NCBI GenBank assembly: GCA_022641735.1
Contig: JALCDQ010000003.1
Span: 124,001 to 188,000, forward strand
Source: Prevotella sp.
GTDB taxonomy: Bacteria > Bacteroidota > Bacteroidia > Bacteroidales > Bacteroidaceae
Direction: 5' to 3'
Length of the DNA: 64,000 nucleotides
The translations under genes and the position numbers were made by a program. This document shows, piece after piece, positions 27,716-36,346 of the stretch. Positions within the stretch are counted from its first letter, which is position 1; every line of letters begins with the position of its first letter. A model generated the notes under the pieces. It worked only from the letters and a program-made list of their open reading frames with translations. It ran no database searches and had not been told where the DNA came from.

Positions 27716-28615
27716 ATGCAAAAAGAACCTAAGAAACTTACCTTTGAGTCAATGTTTAATACATTCTCAGCAAATAATGTGGGAACCAAAAATTTCTATT
27801 TTGGCAAAGAAGGGTTAGCGATGGCGCTTGGATTGAATAAAGCCTTCCATGTGCTTATGGCTGAAAACACTCCTTTTTTATTGCAAGATTATCGGATGGG
27901 AATTGTCGTAAACGGTGATTTACACTGCATTCTCAATCTGATAGAACATCATTTTACAAAAGGAACCATCATCATTCTGACCCCTGGAAGCATTGCCCAA
28001 CCTATTGAAATCAGTGAAGATTTCGATGTTGAGGGCATGGGGTTGTCGACTGAACTTTTCCATCTTGCACATAACAATCAGTTGCCAGCTCTCTTTAACG
28101 GGCAGACTAAAGATGCCAATATTGAGGTTTCTGCCGAAGAAATGGCGATGACAGACTCGTTGATACGCCTTCTTTGGCAGATTGTGCACAATCCTTCGAC
28201 AAGTATGGAAACAAAGTTGAGCATGGTAACTGTCATTACACATTATTATAATGACCTCTTTTCGCATCAGCCTTCCGCCTCCGTTGCCACCAATTCCAAT
28301 GCGCAAGACATCTTCGACAGGTTCATTTATTTGGTAAACAACCACTGCAAGCAAGAGCGGAAAATGGCTTTCTATGCCTCGAAAATGTGCCTTACTGAGC
28401 GATATTTAGGCACTTTGATTCGACAGGCAAGCGGAGTCACTGCCAAAGAGTGGATTGACAGGGCGGTCATCACGACTGCCAAAGTGATGCTCAAGCATAG
28501 CAACCTGCAGATTTCACAGATATCTGATGAGCTCAGATTTGCCAATATCAGCTTCTTCTGCAAGTATTTCAAGCGTTTGACGGGCGAATCTCCGCAAGAA
28601 TATCGGTCAAAGTAA
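27716..28615 (+). CDS. AraC-family transcriptional regulator
   Basis: 299 residues. N-terminal cupin-like sensing part, C-terminal double helix-turn-helix (about 195-299): YLGTLIRQASGVTAKEWID and ISQISDELRFANISFFCKYFKRLTGESPQEYR, the classical AraC signature. Divergent from the five-gene efflux operon, so it probably activates it in response to a ligand (inference). A weak -7-like TATCTTTA lies at 27685-27692. Confidence 0.92.
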   Translation: MQKEPKKLTFESMFNTFSANNVGTKNFYFGKEGLAMALGLNKAFHVLMAENTPFLLQDYRMGIVVNGDLHCILNLIEHHFTKGTIIILTPGSIAQPIEISEDFDVEGMGLSTELFHLAHNNQLPALFNGQTKDANIEVSAEEMAMTDSLIRLLWQIVHNPSTSMETKLSMVTVITHYYNDLFSHQPSASVATNSNAQDIFDRFIYLVNNHCKQERKMAFYASKMCLTERYLGTLIRQASGVTAKEWIDRAVITTAKVMLKHSNLQISQISDELRFANISFFCKYFKRLTGESPQEYRSK

Positions 28616-28704
28616 AGACTGAAAAAAAGACATATTAAGTTAAAAATCCACTCCCCACCTAAAAAAATATCAGAAAAAAGCAGATGTATATCAAAATAAA
28701 GTTG

Positions 28705-28712
28705 TACCTTTG
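28705..28712 (+). promoter_or_regulatory. Promoter of candidate small RNA
   Basis: TACCTTTG, a perfect TAnnTTTG -7 box, with no start codon or open frame of any size before the terminator 41 bases later. Confidence 0.65.
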
Positions 28713-28717
28713 CAACG

Positions 28718-28793
28718 TGTTTTTCATGGTATTAGATTATTAAGGTTAAAGTTGAGGTAACTCTTTGTGAAAAGGGTTACCTCTTTTCGTTTT
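28718..28793 (+). ncRNA. Candidate small RNA, about 75 nt
   Basis: Between a perfect -7 box (28705-28712) and a strong terminator there is a stretch of about 35 bases containing TTTTTCATGGTATTAGAT and AAGGTTAA, then the hairpin 28754-28783. No ORF fits. The neighbouring genes both point the same way, but the AraC stop is 90 bases upstream of this promoter and the next gene has its own promoter, so a separate short transcript is the simplest reading. The single-stranded 5' part could pair with targets or be a remnant leader. Exact ends are inferred. Confidence 0.55.
28754..28793 (+). terminator. Terminator with GTGA tetraloop
   Basis: A 13-bp stem, GAGGTAACTCTTT against AAAGGGTTACCTC (one G-T wobble), closed by the GNRA-type loop GTGA and followed by TTTTCGTTTT. 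Confidence 0.8.
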
Positions 28794-28815
28794 ATAGACT
28801 CAAAAACTTCGTTTT

Positions 28816-28903
28816 GTAAAAGACTATCTTTTACAGGGTAAACAATCATTGTTTACCCTCCTTATAACGACTGTTTACAAGGTAAAAAGCTATTGTTTAC
28901 ATT
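28816..28903. repeat. 22-bp-period intergenic array D (4 units)
   Basis: Units at 28816, 28838, 28860 and 28882. Units 1, 2 and 4 keep GTAAA...TTTAC; unit 3 has lost the left half (CCTTATAAC) but keeps TGTTTAC. Lies between the small RNA terminator and the transpeptidase promoter in a tandem junction. Confidence 0.9.
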
Positions 28904-28968
28904 GGGGGTTATCACCTTATTATATATAGTCAATTACTCATCAAATGATATTAACCGACTTATCTTCT

Positions 28969-28999
28969 TTTGTTTTTTCAAATTTTCTTTGTATCTTTG
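28969..28999 (+). promoter_or_regulatory. Promoter of transpeptidase gene
   Basis: TTTG (28969-28972), 19 bases, TATCTTTG (28992-28999). Only 8 bases separate the box from the ATG at 29008, so the leader would be very short. Confidence 0.75.
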
Positions 29000-29007
29000 C
29001 AAACTAT

Positions 29008-30297
29008 ATGAAAAGATATCTATTGATAATCATCACTGCCCTCTTGTCTTTTACCAATCTATTTGGGCAGGTTCTCCCCACTGACGGCAAGCTCACCATC
29101 AATACGAAGCTGCAAAAACTGGGAGAAAGACTTATGCAATCCAAGCAAGGCTGTATCGTTGCGATAGAGCCGGAAACAGGCGAGATAAAATGTATGGTGT
29201 CCACTTCCTTCGAAGGTGACTCTATTAATAGGGCAATCGGCATGGAATATTCACCAGGTTCGACCTTCAAACCTGCTCAAGCACTTACTTTGCTTTCCGA
29301 ATTCATCGTCAATAAGGACAGCAAATACACATGTCATGAGGGCTTTTGGAACGAGAATATCCACATCGGATGCCATGAGCACCGCTCTCCGCAAGATTTG
29401 ATTGGCGCGCTTGCGAACTCCTGCAACTCATGGTTTTGTAAAGCTTTCATGGCCATGATGAAAGACCGAAAGAAGTATGAGACCAAACTTGTTGCCATCG
29501 ACACCTGGAAACAATATATGAGCAGCTATGGTTTTGGCGCTCCACTCGGCATCGATATGCCTGGAGAAAAAGGCGGTGTGATGCCCGATTCAAAGCTTTT
29601 GGAGCAAGAATTCAACGGAAGATGGAATCAAACTACTATCATGTGGGTAGGCATGGGACAAGGTGAAGCCACCGTAACCCCTATTCAATTATGCAATCTT
29701 GCTGCTCTCATAGCCAATCGAGGCTATTATTACATCCCTCATATCCACAAGGATGCAGGAGATGAATATAAGGAAAAGCATGTGGCGAAAGCATCTGAAA
29801 AAGCCTTTGAAATCGTCATAGAGGGTATGAGAAAAGCAGTGTTGACAGGCACTGCGCATAGCATCTGCAAGCCTGATTGGCAAATATGCGGGAAGACGGG
29901 AACGGCTGAAAACCCGGGTGATGACCACTCCATATTCATCGGTTTTGCACCTATGGATAAACCGAAGATAGCCATCTGCACCTTTATAGAGAACGGTGGA
30001 TTCGGTGCAGACATGGCTGCGCCCATCTCTCAACTGATGATTGAGCAATATCTCACTGGCAAGTTGTCAGCTCATTCTGAGCATAAAGTCAGGCAATGGG
30101 AGAATTTCCTGGTAATACCTCATGACCCTGCAGATGATATTGACACATTTGTGGAAGTGCCGGAGCCTGTAAAAGCAAAGCCTATCATCAAGAAACCGCG
30201 TGCGACAACGGTAAAAAAGAACGCTGCAACCAAGCCAAATCAGGTGAAAAAAGCCCCTGTAAAAACGGTTGTCTGTAAAAAGAAAGCAAAGTCATAA
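29008..30297 (+). CDS. Penicillin-binding transpeptidase-domain protein
   Basis: 429 residues from the ATG at 29008; the frame opens at 28945 but that part spans the promoter. Signal peptide/anchor MKRYLLIIITALLSFTNLFGQ, then directly a transpeptidase domain with all three active-site motifs: S85-T-F-K, S138-C-N, K296-T-G. It lacks the N-terminal dimerisation or glycosyltransferase domains of standard PBP2/PBP3, and ends in a Lys/Pro/Thr-rich basic tail of about 45 residues. Likely periplasmic peptidoglycan D,D-transpeptidase of a compact type. uvrA follows 16 bases later. Confidence 0.85.
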   Translation: MKRYLLIIITALLSFTNLFGQVLPTDGKLTINTKLQKLGERLMQSKQGCIVAIEPETGEIKCMVSTSFEGDSINRAIGMEYSPGSTFKPAQALTLLSEFIVNKDSKYTCHEGFWNENIHIGCHEHRSPQDLIGALANSCNSWFCKAFMAMMKDRKKYETKLVAIDTWKQYMSSYGFGAPLGIDMPGEKGGVMPDSKLLEQEFNGRWNQTTIMWVGMGQGEATVTPIQLCNLAALIANRGYYYIPHIHKDAGDEYKEKHVAKASEKAFEIVIEGMRKAVLTGTAHSICKPDWQICGKTGTAENPGDDHSIFIGFAPMDKPKIAICTFIENGGFGADMAAPISQLMIEQYLTGKLSAHSEHKVRQWENFLVIPHDPADDIDTFVEVPEPVKAKPIIKKPRATTVKKNAATKPNQVKKAPVKTVVCKKKAKS

Positions 30298-30313
30298 CGT
30301 TGAAGGATTAACT

Positions 30314-33133
30314 ATGGAACAATATATAGAGATTAAAGGTGCGCGCGTCAACAATCTGAAGAACGTAAGTTTGAAGATTCCACGCAATAAGTTCATCGTG
30401 ATTGCAGGAGTCAGCGGCTCCGGCAAAAGCTCTTTGGCATTTGATACTCTCTATGCAGAAGGCCAGCGCAGATACGTTGAGTCTCTGTCAAGCTATGCAC
30501 GTCAGTTCCTTGGACGCATGAGTAAACCTGAGTGTGACTTCATCAAAGGCCTGCCTCCAGCTATTGCTATCGAACAGAAAGTGATTGCCCGCAATCCGCG
30601 CTCAACAGTTGGTACGTCCACAAACATCTATGAATATCTGCGCTTGCTCTATGCCCGCATTGGGAAAACCTACTCTCCTATCAGTGGACAAGAGGTCAAA
30701 AAACACTCTACAGAAGATATTCTTCAATGTACTCAGCAGTTCTCTGAAGGGACGAAATTCATGGTTTTATCCCCTCTGAAGATAGCAGAAGGAAGGACAC
30801 TTGCCAAACAATTGGAAATGGACTTTCAGCAAGGCTACTCCCGAATCTATGTGAATGGGGAAATCATGCGCATTGATGACTTTCAAGAAAGCAAGAATGC
30901 AAAGGATAAAGAGCAAACTGCCGATGACATTTTCCTTGTGATTGACCGCATGAGCGTTTCTGATGAGAAAGACCAAATAGCACGGCTTATCGACTCTGCA
31001 GAGACTGCCATGTATGAAGGTGACGGCATGTGCAGGTTGCTTTTCTTGCCATCTAACCTCACTTATGACTTTTCCGACCGCTTTGAAGCTGATGGTATGA
31101 GATTTGAAGAGCCAAACGATAATATGTTTTCCTTCAACTCTCCGCTCGGCGCATGCCCTACTTGCGAAGGTTTTGGCAATGTTATAGGTATAGATGAGAA
31201 ACTTGTCATCCCCAACTCAACCCTTAGTGTATACGATGGATGCGTTCAATGTTGGCATGGAGACAAGATGGGCATGTGGCATACAGAATTCTGCAGAAGG
31301 GCTCAGAAAGACAATTTCCCCATCTTCAAGCCATACATGGAACTCTCACAAAAAGAGAAAGACATGCTTTGGCATGGCCTTCCATCTGAAAAAGGCAAAG
31401 ATATTCATGAGCAAGTAAGCATTGATGCCTTCTTCCAAATGGTGAAAGAGAACCAATACAAGATACAATATCGGGTGATGATGAGCCGTTACAGAGGTAA
31501 GACAACTTGTCCTGACTGTCATGGAACTCGTTTGAAGAAAGAGGCAACATGGGTGAAAATCAACGGAAGAAGCATCACTGACCTTGTGCAAATGCCTGTT
31601 GTAAACCTCAAAGAATGGTTTGATAATCTCGAACTTGACGCTCATGATGCGGAAATCGCTAAGCGATTACTCACTGAAATCAAAAGCCGACTCCAGTTTT
31701 TACTTGATGTCGGGCTTGGATATCTTACCCTTAACAGGCAGTCAAACTCGCTTTCCGGCGGTGAAAGTCAACGTATCAACCTCACAACTTCTTTAGGAAG
31801 TTCACTCATTGGCTCGCTTTATATCCTCGACGAACCCAGTATCGGCTTGCATAGCCGTGATACTGAGCGGCTTATACACGTATTGAAAGAACTGCAAAGT
31901 CTGGGTAATACGGTGATAGTCGTTGAGCATGACGAGGAAATTATGCGAGCAGCTGACTATCTGATAGACGTTGGGCCTGATGCCGGAAGACTCGGTGGAG
32001 AGATTGTTTTTCAAGGAGATACCGACAAGTTATCCAAAGCTACGGTGAAAGAATACCCGGATTCTTATACCGTGAAATATCTTACAGGCGAAGAAACAAT
32101 CCCTGTTCCCTCCTCCAGACGCCCTTGGAATATGTGCATCAAACTAAAAGGTGCGAGGATGAACAACCTCAAAGGCATCGATGTGGACTTTCCTTTGAAC
32201 GTGATGACAGTAGTCACCGGAGTGTCAGGCTCTGGTAAAAGCTCTCTTGTTAAAGGCATCCTCTACCCTGCTTTAAAGCGCCATCTTGACGAAGTAGCCG
32301 ATAGTCCGGGGGAATATCTTTCATTGGAAGGAGATTGGGAACAGATAAAGCATGTGGAATTCGTTGACCAAAATCCAATAGGAAAGTCCACCCGCTCCAA
32401 TCCCGCAACCTATGTCAAGGCCTATGATGCTATTCGCCAATTATATGCAGAACAACCTTTAGCTAAGCAATTAGGCTTTTCTGCCCAGTATTTCTCTTTC
32501 AATGCCGAAGGTGGAAGATGTGAGGAATGCAAAGGAGCAGGTGTGATTACGGTGGAAATGCAGTTTATGGCGGACTTAGTTCTTGAGTGCGATGCCTGTC
32601 ATGGGCAAAGATTTAAGAAGGACATTCTCGATGTTCGCTTCCATGAAAAGAACATTAACGACGTGCTGGATATGACTGTTTCTGAGGCTATTGAGTTCTT
32701 CGGACAACATAAGGAAAAACTTATTGTCAGCCGATTGAAGCCCCTTGAGGATGTGGGATTAGGCTATATCAAACTCGGTCAAAACTCGTCTACCCTTTCA
32801 GGAGGTGAAAACCAGCGCGTGAAACTGGCTTATTTCATCGGACAAGAGCAAGCAGAGCCTTCGCTTTTCATCTTTGATGAGCCCACGACAGGCCTTCATT
32901 TCCATGACATCAAACGGCTCTTAAAGGCTTTCGATGCGCTGATTGAGCGCGGACATACCATCTTGGTCATAGAACACAATATGGAAGTGATAAAGAGTGC
33001 GGATTGGATTATCGACTTAGGCCCTGAAGGTGGCGACAAAGGAGGTAATTTAGTAAGTGCCGGAACGCCAGAAACTGTGGCCAAAAACAAAACCAGTCTT
33101 ACGGCAAAATATCTTAAAGATAAATTGAAATAA
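30314..33133 (+). CDS. uvrA: Excinuclease ABC subunit A
   Basis: Damage-recognition ATPase of nucleotide excision repair, acting as a dimer and loading UvrB. 939 residues from the ATG at 30314 (the longer frame begins inside the upstream gene). Two ABC modules: Walker A GVSGSGKSS in each, signatures LSGGESQR and LSGGENQR, Walker B ILDEPS and IFDEPT, and CxxC zinc-binding pairs (CPTC, CPDC, CEEC, CDAC). Full length. Confidence 0.96.
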   Translation: MEQYIEIKGARVNNLKNVSLKIPRNKFIVIAGVSGSGKSSLAFDTLYAEGQRRYVESLSSYARQFLGRMSKPECDFIKGLPPAIAIEQKVIARNPRSTVGTSTNIYEYLRLLYARIGKTYSPISGQEVKKHSTEDILQCTQQFSEGTKFMVLSPLKIAEGRTLAKQLEMDFQQGYSRIYVNGEIMRIDDFQESKNAKDKEQTADDIFLVIDRMSVSDEKDQIARLIDSAETAMYEGDGMCRLLFLPSNLTYDFSDRFEADGMRFEEPNDNMFSFNSPLGACPTCEGFGNVIGIDEKLVIPNSTLSVYDGCVQCWHGDKMGMWHTEFCRRAQKDNFPIFKPYMELSQKEKDMLWHGLPSEKGKDIHEQVSIDAFFQMVKENQYKIQYRVMMSRYRGKTTCPDCHGTRLKKEATWVKINGRSITDLVQMPVVNLKEWFDNLELDAHDAEIAKRLLTEIKSRLQFLLDVGLGYLTLNRQSNSLSGGESQRINLTTSLGSSLIGSLYILDEPSIGLHSRDTERLIHVLKELQSLGNTVIVVEHDEEIMRAADYLIDVGPDAGRLGGEIVFQGDTDKLSKATVKEYPDSYTVKYLTGEETIPVPSSRRPWNMCIKLKGARMNNLKGIDVDFPLNVMTVVTGVSGSGKSSLVKGILYPALKRHLDEVADSPGEYLSLEGDWEQIKHVEFVDQNPIGKSTRSNPATYVKAYDAIRQLYAEQPLAKQLGFSAQYFSFNAEGGRCEECKGAGVITVEMQFMADLVLECDACHGQRFKKDILDVRFHEKNINDVLDMTVSEAIEFFGQHKEKLIVSRLKPLEDVGLGYIKLGQNSSTLSGGENQRVKLAYFIGQEQAEPSLFIFDEPTTGLHFHDIKRLLKAFDALIERGHTILVIEHNMEVIKSADWIIDLGPEGGDKGGNLVSAGTPETVAKNKTSLTAKYLKDKLK

Positions 33134-33139
33134 ACAACG

Positions 33140-34012
33140 ATGAAAACCTCCCTATCCATTCTCATCCCCACGCGCAACGACAAGTGCCTTCGCTTAGTGA
33201 AGGCTCTTTCTCTGCAAGCAAACAAGATTCAAGGCCTGCAATATGAGATTATTGTGGCTGATGACGGGTCTACAGATAAGGAGGTGATTGCTGAAAACAA
33301 AGCTATCAGCGGCATTGATGACTGCCACTATATTATAAGAGGTGAGAATGTAGGACGCTCAGCCATCCGCAACTACCTTTCTCAGATAGCCCATCAGCAG
33401 TGGCTTCTGTTCATTGATGGGGATATGAGCCTTGAAAACGATGATTTTCTACGCAGTTATCTGCAAACAAATGACGAGCAAAATGTCGTTTATGGAGGGT
33501 ATAAAGTGAACGGAAACGCAAAGGAAAATCTCAGATATAAATATGAGAAACATTCGGAAAAAGCGCATTCGTTAAACAATCGCTTGAAGCACCCTAACAA
33601 AGACTTCCATACCTCCAACTTCCTTATCCATAAAGAACTGATGCTTCAATATCCACTCGACAAGCAATATCGTGGCTATGGCTATGAAGATGTGGCTTAT
33701 GGGAAGTTCTTGCAAGAAACCGGAATCACCATTTCGCATATTGATAACCCTGTGGTTTTCAATCAATTTGAGAACAATGAAGACTTTATAAATAAAACCG
33801 AAGAAAGCATTCGGACACTGAAAACTCACCAGAAAGAACTGCGAGACTACTCACGCATCATCCGATTAGCTGATAATTTAGAAGCTATCAGGCTTTCATC
33901 ACTTGTCCGTCGCCTTTTCCAAAAACGTCAGCAACGGTGGCGGATGCAGCTCTGTGGGAGCAACCCTTCCCTATTTCTGTTCAATCTCTATAAGATTGGA
34001 TATTATCTATAG
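33140..34012 (+). CDS. Family 2 glycosyltransferase
   Basis: 290 residues, GT-A fold: SILIPTRND opening, VADDGSTD (first Asp motif), FIDGDMS (DxD-like metal site) and GYEDVAYG (ED catalytic motif). It would transfer a nucleotide-activated sugar to a polysaccharide or lipid acceptor at the cytoplasmic membrane. Begins 6 bases after uvrA, so it is probably co-transcribed though functionally unrelated. The C-terminal 60 residues are basic and may be membrane-associated. Confidence 0.85.
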   Translation: MKTSLSILIPTRNDKCLRLVKALSLQANKIQGLQYEIIVADDGSTDKEVIAENKAISGIDDCHYIIRGENVGRSAIRNYLSQIAHQQWLLFIDGDMSLENDDFLRSYLQTNDEQNVVYGGYKVNGNAKENLRYKYEKHSEKAHSLNNRLKHPNKDFHTSNFLIHKELMLQYPLDKQYRGYGYEDVAYGKFLQETGITISHIDNPVVFNQFENNEDFINKTEESIRTLKTHQKELRDYSRIIRLADNLEAIRLSSLVRRLFQKRQQRWRMQLCGSNPSLFLFNLYKIGYYL

Positions 34013-34070
34013 ATACCCCTAGTTTCTGTCTCGATTTTCAAGTAAAAAGCAAACGATTATCTCCCTTTTT

Positions 34071-34158
34071 GTAAAAGATGGCTTTTTACAAGGTAAAAGA
34101 CCATTAGAAGGAGTGTAAACAACGATTGTTTACCGCCTAAAAGACTACCTTTTACAAT
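34071..34158. repeat. 22-bp-period intergenic array E (4 units)
   Basis: Units at 34071, 34093, 34115 and 34137. Units 1, 3 and 4 are palindromic; unit 2 begins GTAAAAGACC and its right half reads TTAGAAGGAGT, almost as in unit 2 of array B. Tandem junction after the GT2 gene. Confidence 0.9.
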
Positions 34159-34520
34159 GCGAGAAAAAACGAACTGAGTGCTTCGAGCACTTAGAGTCTT
34201 CAGAGATATCGGATAATCAACGATGAAAAGTCTGTTTTTCAGAATTCTCAGCATCCTCATTTAATTGCAAAAAGGCTGCCTACGCTACAATTGTCAAGTC
34301 AACATTGCAAATTGAAGATTCATCTTGCCGATAAGAATAAAAAATGTTTGAGAAAGTATAAAAAGAGCCTTTAACTCTTCCATATTTCATCGGAAATTTG
34401 TATCTTTGCGTGCGAAAAGAAAAAGGGGCATGTTATAACCCATTTGAAAGACTGAAAAATATAAGACGAGTAACAAATCAGACGATAGAACTGATAATTA
34501 AATATTAATATTTAACGAAT
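34159..34520 (+). other. Intergenic region and leader of NifU-like gene
   Basis: No gene seen. It holds a 9-bp hairpin at 34174-34194 (CTGAGTGCT/AGCACTTAG, no T tract), a -7 box TATCTTTG at 34401-34408 and a leader of about 105 bases before the ATG at 34521. The leader is A-rich with little obvious structure; I recognise no riboswitch. Confidence 0.5.
34401..34408 (+). promoter_or_regulatory. Promoter of NifU-like/GGGtGRT operon
   Basis: TATCTTTG, perfect TAnnTTTG box, the only one in the region; gives a long leader compared with other genes here. Confidence 0.6.
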
Positions 34521-35222
34521 ATGATTTATTCAAAGGAAGTTGACAACATGTGCGTTGTCGCAAAAGGTCCAAACCATGGACCAGCTCCAATTCCTGAAGA
34601 GGGAAAATGGATTCAAGCAAAGGAGATTAAAGATATCTCCGGTTACACTCACGGTGTGGGATGGTGCGCTCCACAACAGGGAGCTTGCAAGCTCTCTCTG
34701 AACATCAAGGAAGGCGTCATTCAGGAGTGCCTCGTTGAGACTATCGGCTGTACCGGTATGACACACTCAGCAGCTATGGCTTCTGAGATTCTCCCTGGAA
34801 AGACCATTCTTGAAGCACTGAACACTGACCTCGTTTGCGATGCAATCAACACCGCAATGCGCGAACTCTTCCTCCAAATCGTTTACGGACGTTCACAGAG
34901 CGCATTCTCTGAGAACGGACTTGTTATCGGTGCAGGACTTGAAGACCTCGGCAAGGGCCTCCGCTCTCAGACAGGTACACTCTATGGCACTGTTGCTAAA
35001 GGCACACGCTACCTCGAACTGACTGAAGGATATATCACCAAGATGTTCCTTGATAAGGATTCTCAGGTTTGCGGTTATGAATATGTACAACTCGGCAAGA
35101 TGATGGAAGCCATCAAAGCTGGTATGGACGCTAATGAAGCTGTGAAGAAATTCACAGGTCGTTATGGCCGCACCACTGCTGAGCAGGGTATTGTTAAATC
35201 TATCGACCCACGTAAAGAATAA
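34521..35222 (+). CDS. NifU/IscU-like iron-sulfur scaffold-type protein
   Basis: 233 residues. Residues 40-110 resemble the NifU N-terminal/IscU fold: C49 and C56, then IGCTGMTHSAAMASEILPGKT with C77 (compare the IscU GC-x-A-x-x-AS pattern and GKT) and C106. The C-terminal half is not IscU-like. It lies 14 bases upstream of the GGGtGRT gene, a pairing I recall in other anaerobes. Iron-sulfur scaffolding is inferred from Cys spacing; the true role of the pair is not established. High-expression codon use. Confidence 0.75.
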   Translation: MIYSKEVDNMCVVAKGPNHGPAPIPEEGKWIQAKEIKDISGYTHGVGWCAPQQGACKLSLNIKEGVIQECLVETIGCTGMTHSAAMASEILPGKTILEALNTDLVCDAINTAMRELFLQIVYGRSQSAFSENGLVIGAGLEDLGKGLRSQTGTLYGTVAKGTRYLELTEGYITKMFLDKDSQVCGYEYVQLGKMMEAIKAGMDANEAVKKFTGRYGRTTAEQGIVKSIDPRKE

Positions 35223-35236
35223 GGAGGAACCAGACT

Positions 35237-36250
35237 ATGATTAGAAAAGTAAATTATGAGAGCCAAGAGCGTCGCGACAAGCAAGTAAACGCTGCCCTGA
35301 ACGCCAATGGCATCAAAAACCTCGAAGAGGCTAATGAGATTTGCGAAAAGCTGGGAGTAGATCCTTATCAGATATGTGAGGACACACAGCGTATCTGCTT
35401 TGAGAATGCAAAGTGGGCTTACGTTGCTGGTGCAGCCATCGCTATAAAGAAAGGTGTAAAGAATGCCGCTGAGGCTGCTGAGGCTATCGGTATCGGCTTG
35501 CAGTCATTCTGCATCCCCGGTTCAGTAGCTGATGACCGTAAAGTTGGTCTCGGACATGGAAACCTTGCAGCACGTCTGCTTCGTGAAGAAACAGAATGCT
35601 TCGCATTCCTTGCTGGTCACGAGAGTTTTGCAGCAGCAGAAGGTGCTATCAAAATTGCCGAAATGGCAAATAAAGTACGCAAAAAGCCACTGCGCGTTAT
35701 CTTGAATGGACTGGGCAAAGATGCTGCTCAAATCATCAGCCGTGTAAACGGATTCACCTATGTTCAGACAAAGTTTGACTATTATACAAGTGAGTTGAAG
35801 GTCGTTCGTGAGATTGCTTACAGCGACGGTCCTCGTGCAAAAGTAAAATGCTATGGTGCTGACGATGTACGCGAAGGTGTTGCTATCCTGTGGAAAGAGA
35901 ACGTAGACGTTTCCATTACAGGTAACTCTACCAACCCTACCCGTTTCCAGCATCCAGTAGCAGGCACTTATAAGAAGGAACGCCTTGCAGCTGGCAAGCC
36001 TTACTTCTCTGTAGCTTCAGGTGGCGGTACAGGTCGTACATTGCATCCAGACAACATGGCAGCAGGTCCAGCTTCTTATGGTATGACCGACACTATGGGC
36101 CGTATGCACTCTGACGCTCAGTTTGCAGGCAGTTCTTCTGTTCCTGCACACGTAGAGATGATGGGCTACCTCGGCATGGGTAACAACCCAATGGTAGGTG
36201 CTACCGTTGCTGTTGCTGTGCAGACTGACTTATTGTTGAACAGCAAATAA
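35237..36250 (+). CDS. GGGtGRT family protein, function unknown
   Basis: 337 residues with the family-naming motif G262-G-G-T-G-R-T, preceded by Ser and followed by LHPDNMAAGPASYG. Other Gly-rich segments (VGLGHGNLAARLL, YLGMGNNPMVG) suggest a nucleotide- or phosphate-binding Rossmann-like or P-loop-like fold, which is inference. It has a good Shine-Dalgarno sequence (AGGAGG) before the ATG, rare in this phylum, which together with codon use implies strong expression. Co-transcribed with the NifU-like gene. Confidence 0.85.
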   Translation: MIRKVNYESQERRDKQVNAALNANGIKNLEEANEICEKLGVDPYQICEDTQRICFENAKWAYVAGAAIAIKKGVKNAAEAAEAIGIGLQSFCIPGSVADDRKVGLGHGNLAARLLREETECFAFLAGHESFAAAEGAIKIAEMANKVRKKPLRVILNGLGKDAAQIISRVNGFTYVQTKFDYYTSELKVVREIAYSDGPRAKVKCYGADDVREGVAILWKENVDVSITGNSTNPTRFQHPVAGTYKKERLAAGKPYFSVASGGGTGRTLHPDNMAAGPASYGMTDTMGRMHSDAQFAGSSSVPAHVEMMGYLGMGNNPMVGATVAVAVQTDLLLNSK

Positions 36251-36260
36251 AGATTTTTCC

Positions 36261-36336
36261 TATCCCTCCTTTTAGGGAGGGATATAGTAAAATAAATCCC
36301 CTGTATTCATTTCAGAATACAGGGGATTATCTTTTT
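36261..36336. terminator. Two adjacent terminator hairpins
   Basis: First hairpin 36261-36284 (TATCCCTCC/GGAGGGATA). Second 36295-36328 (AATCCCCTGTATTC/GAATACAGGGGATT), followed by T5. They separate the convergent GGGtGRT and DUF1232 genes; this junction has no 22-bp array. Confidence 0.85.
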
Positions 36337-36346
36337 GTCCTAAATC

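Noticed and set aside
34409..34520. Riboswitch in the leader of the NifU-like gene
   Set aside because: The leader is A-rich with no stable multi-helix junction or recognised conserved core; only its length is unusual.
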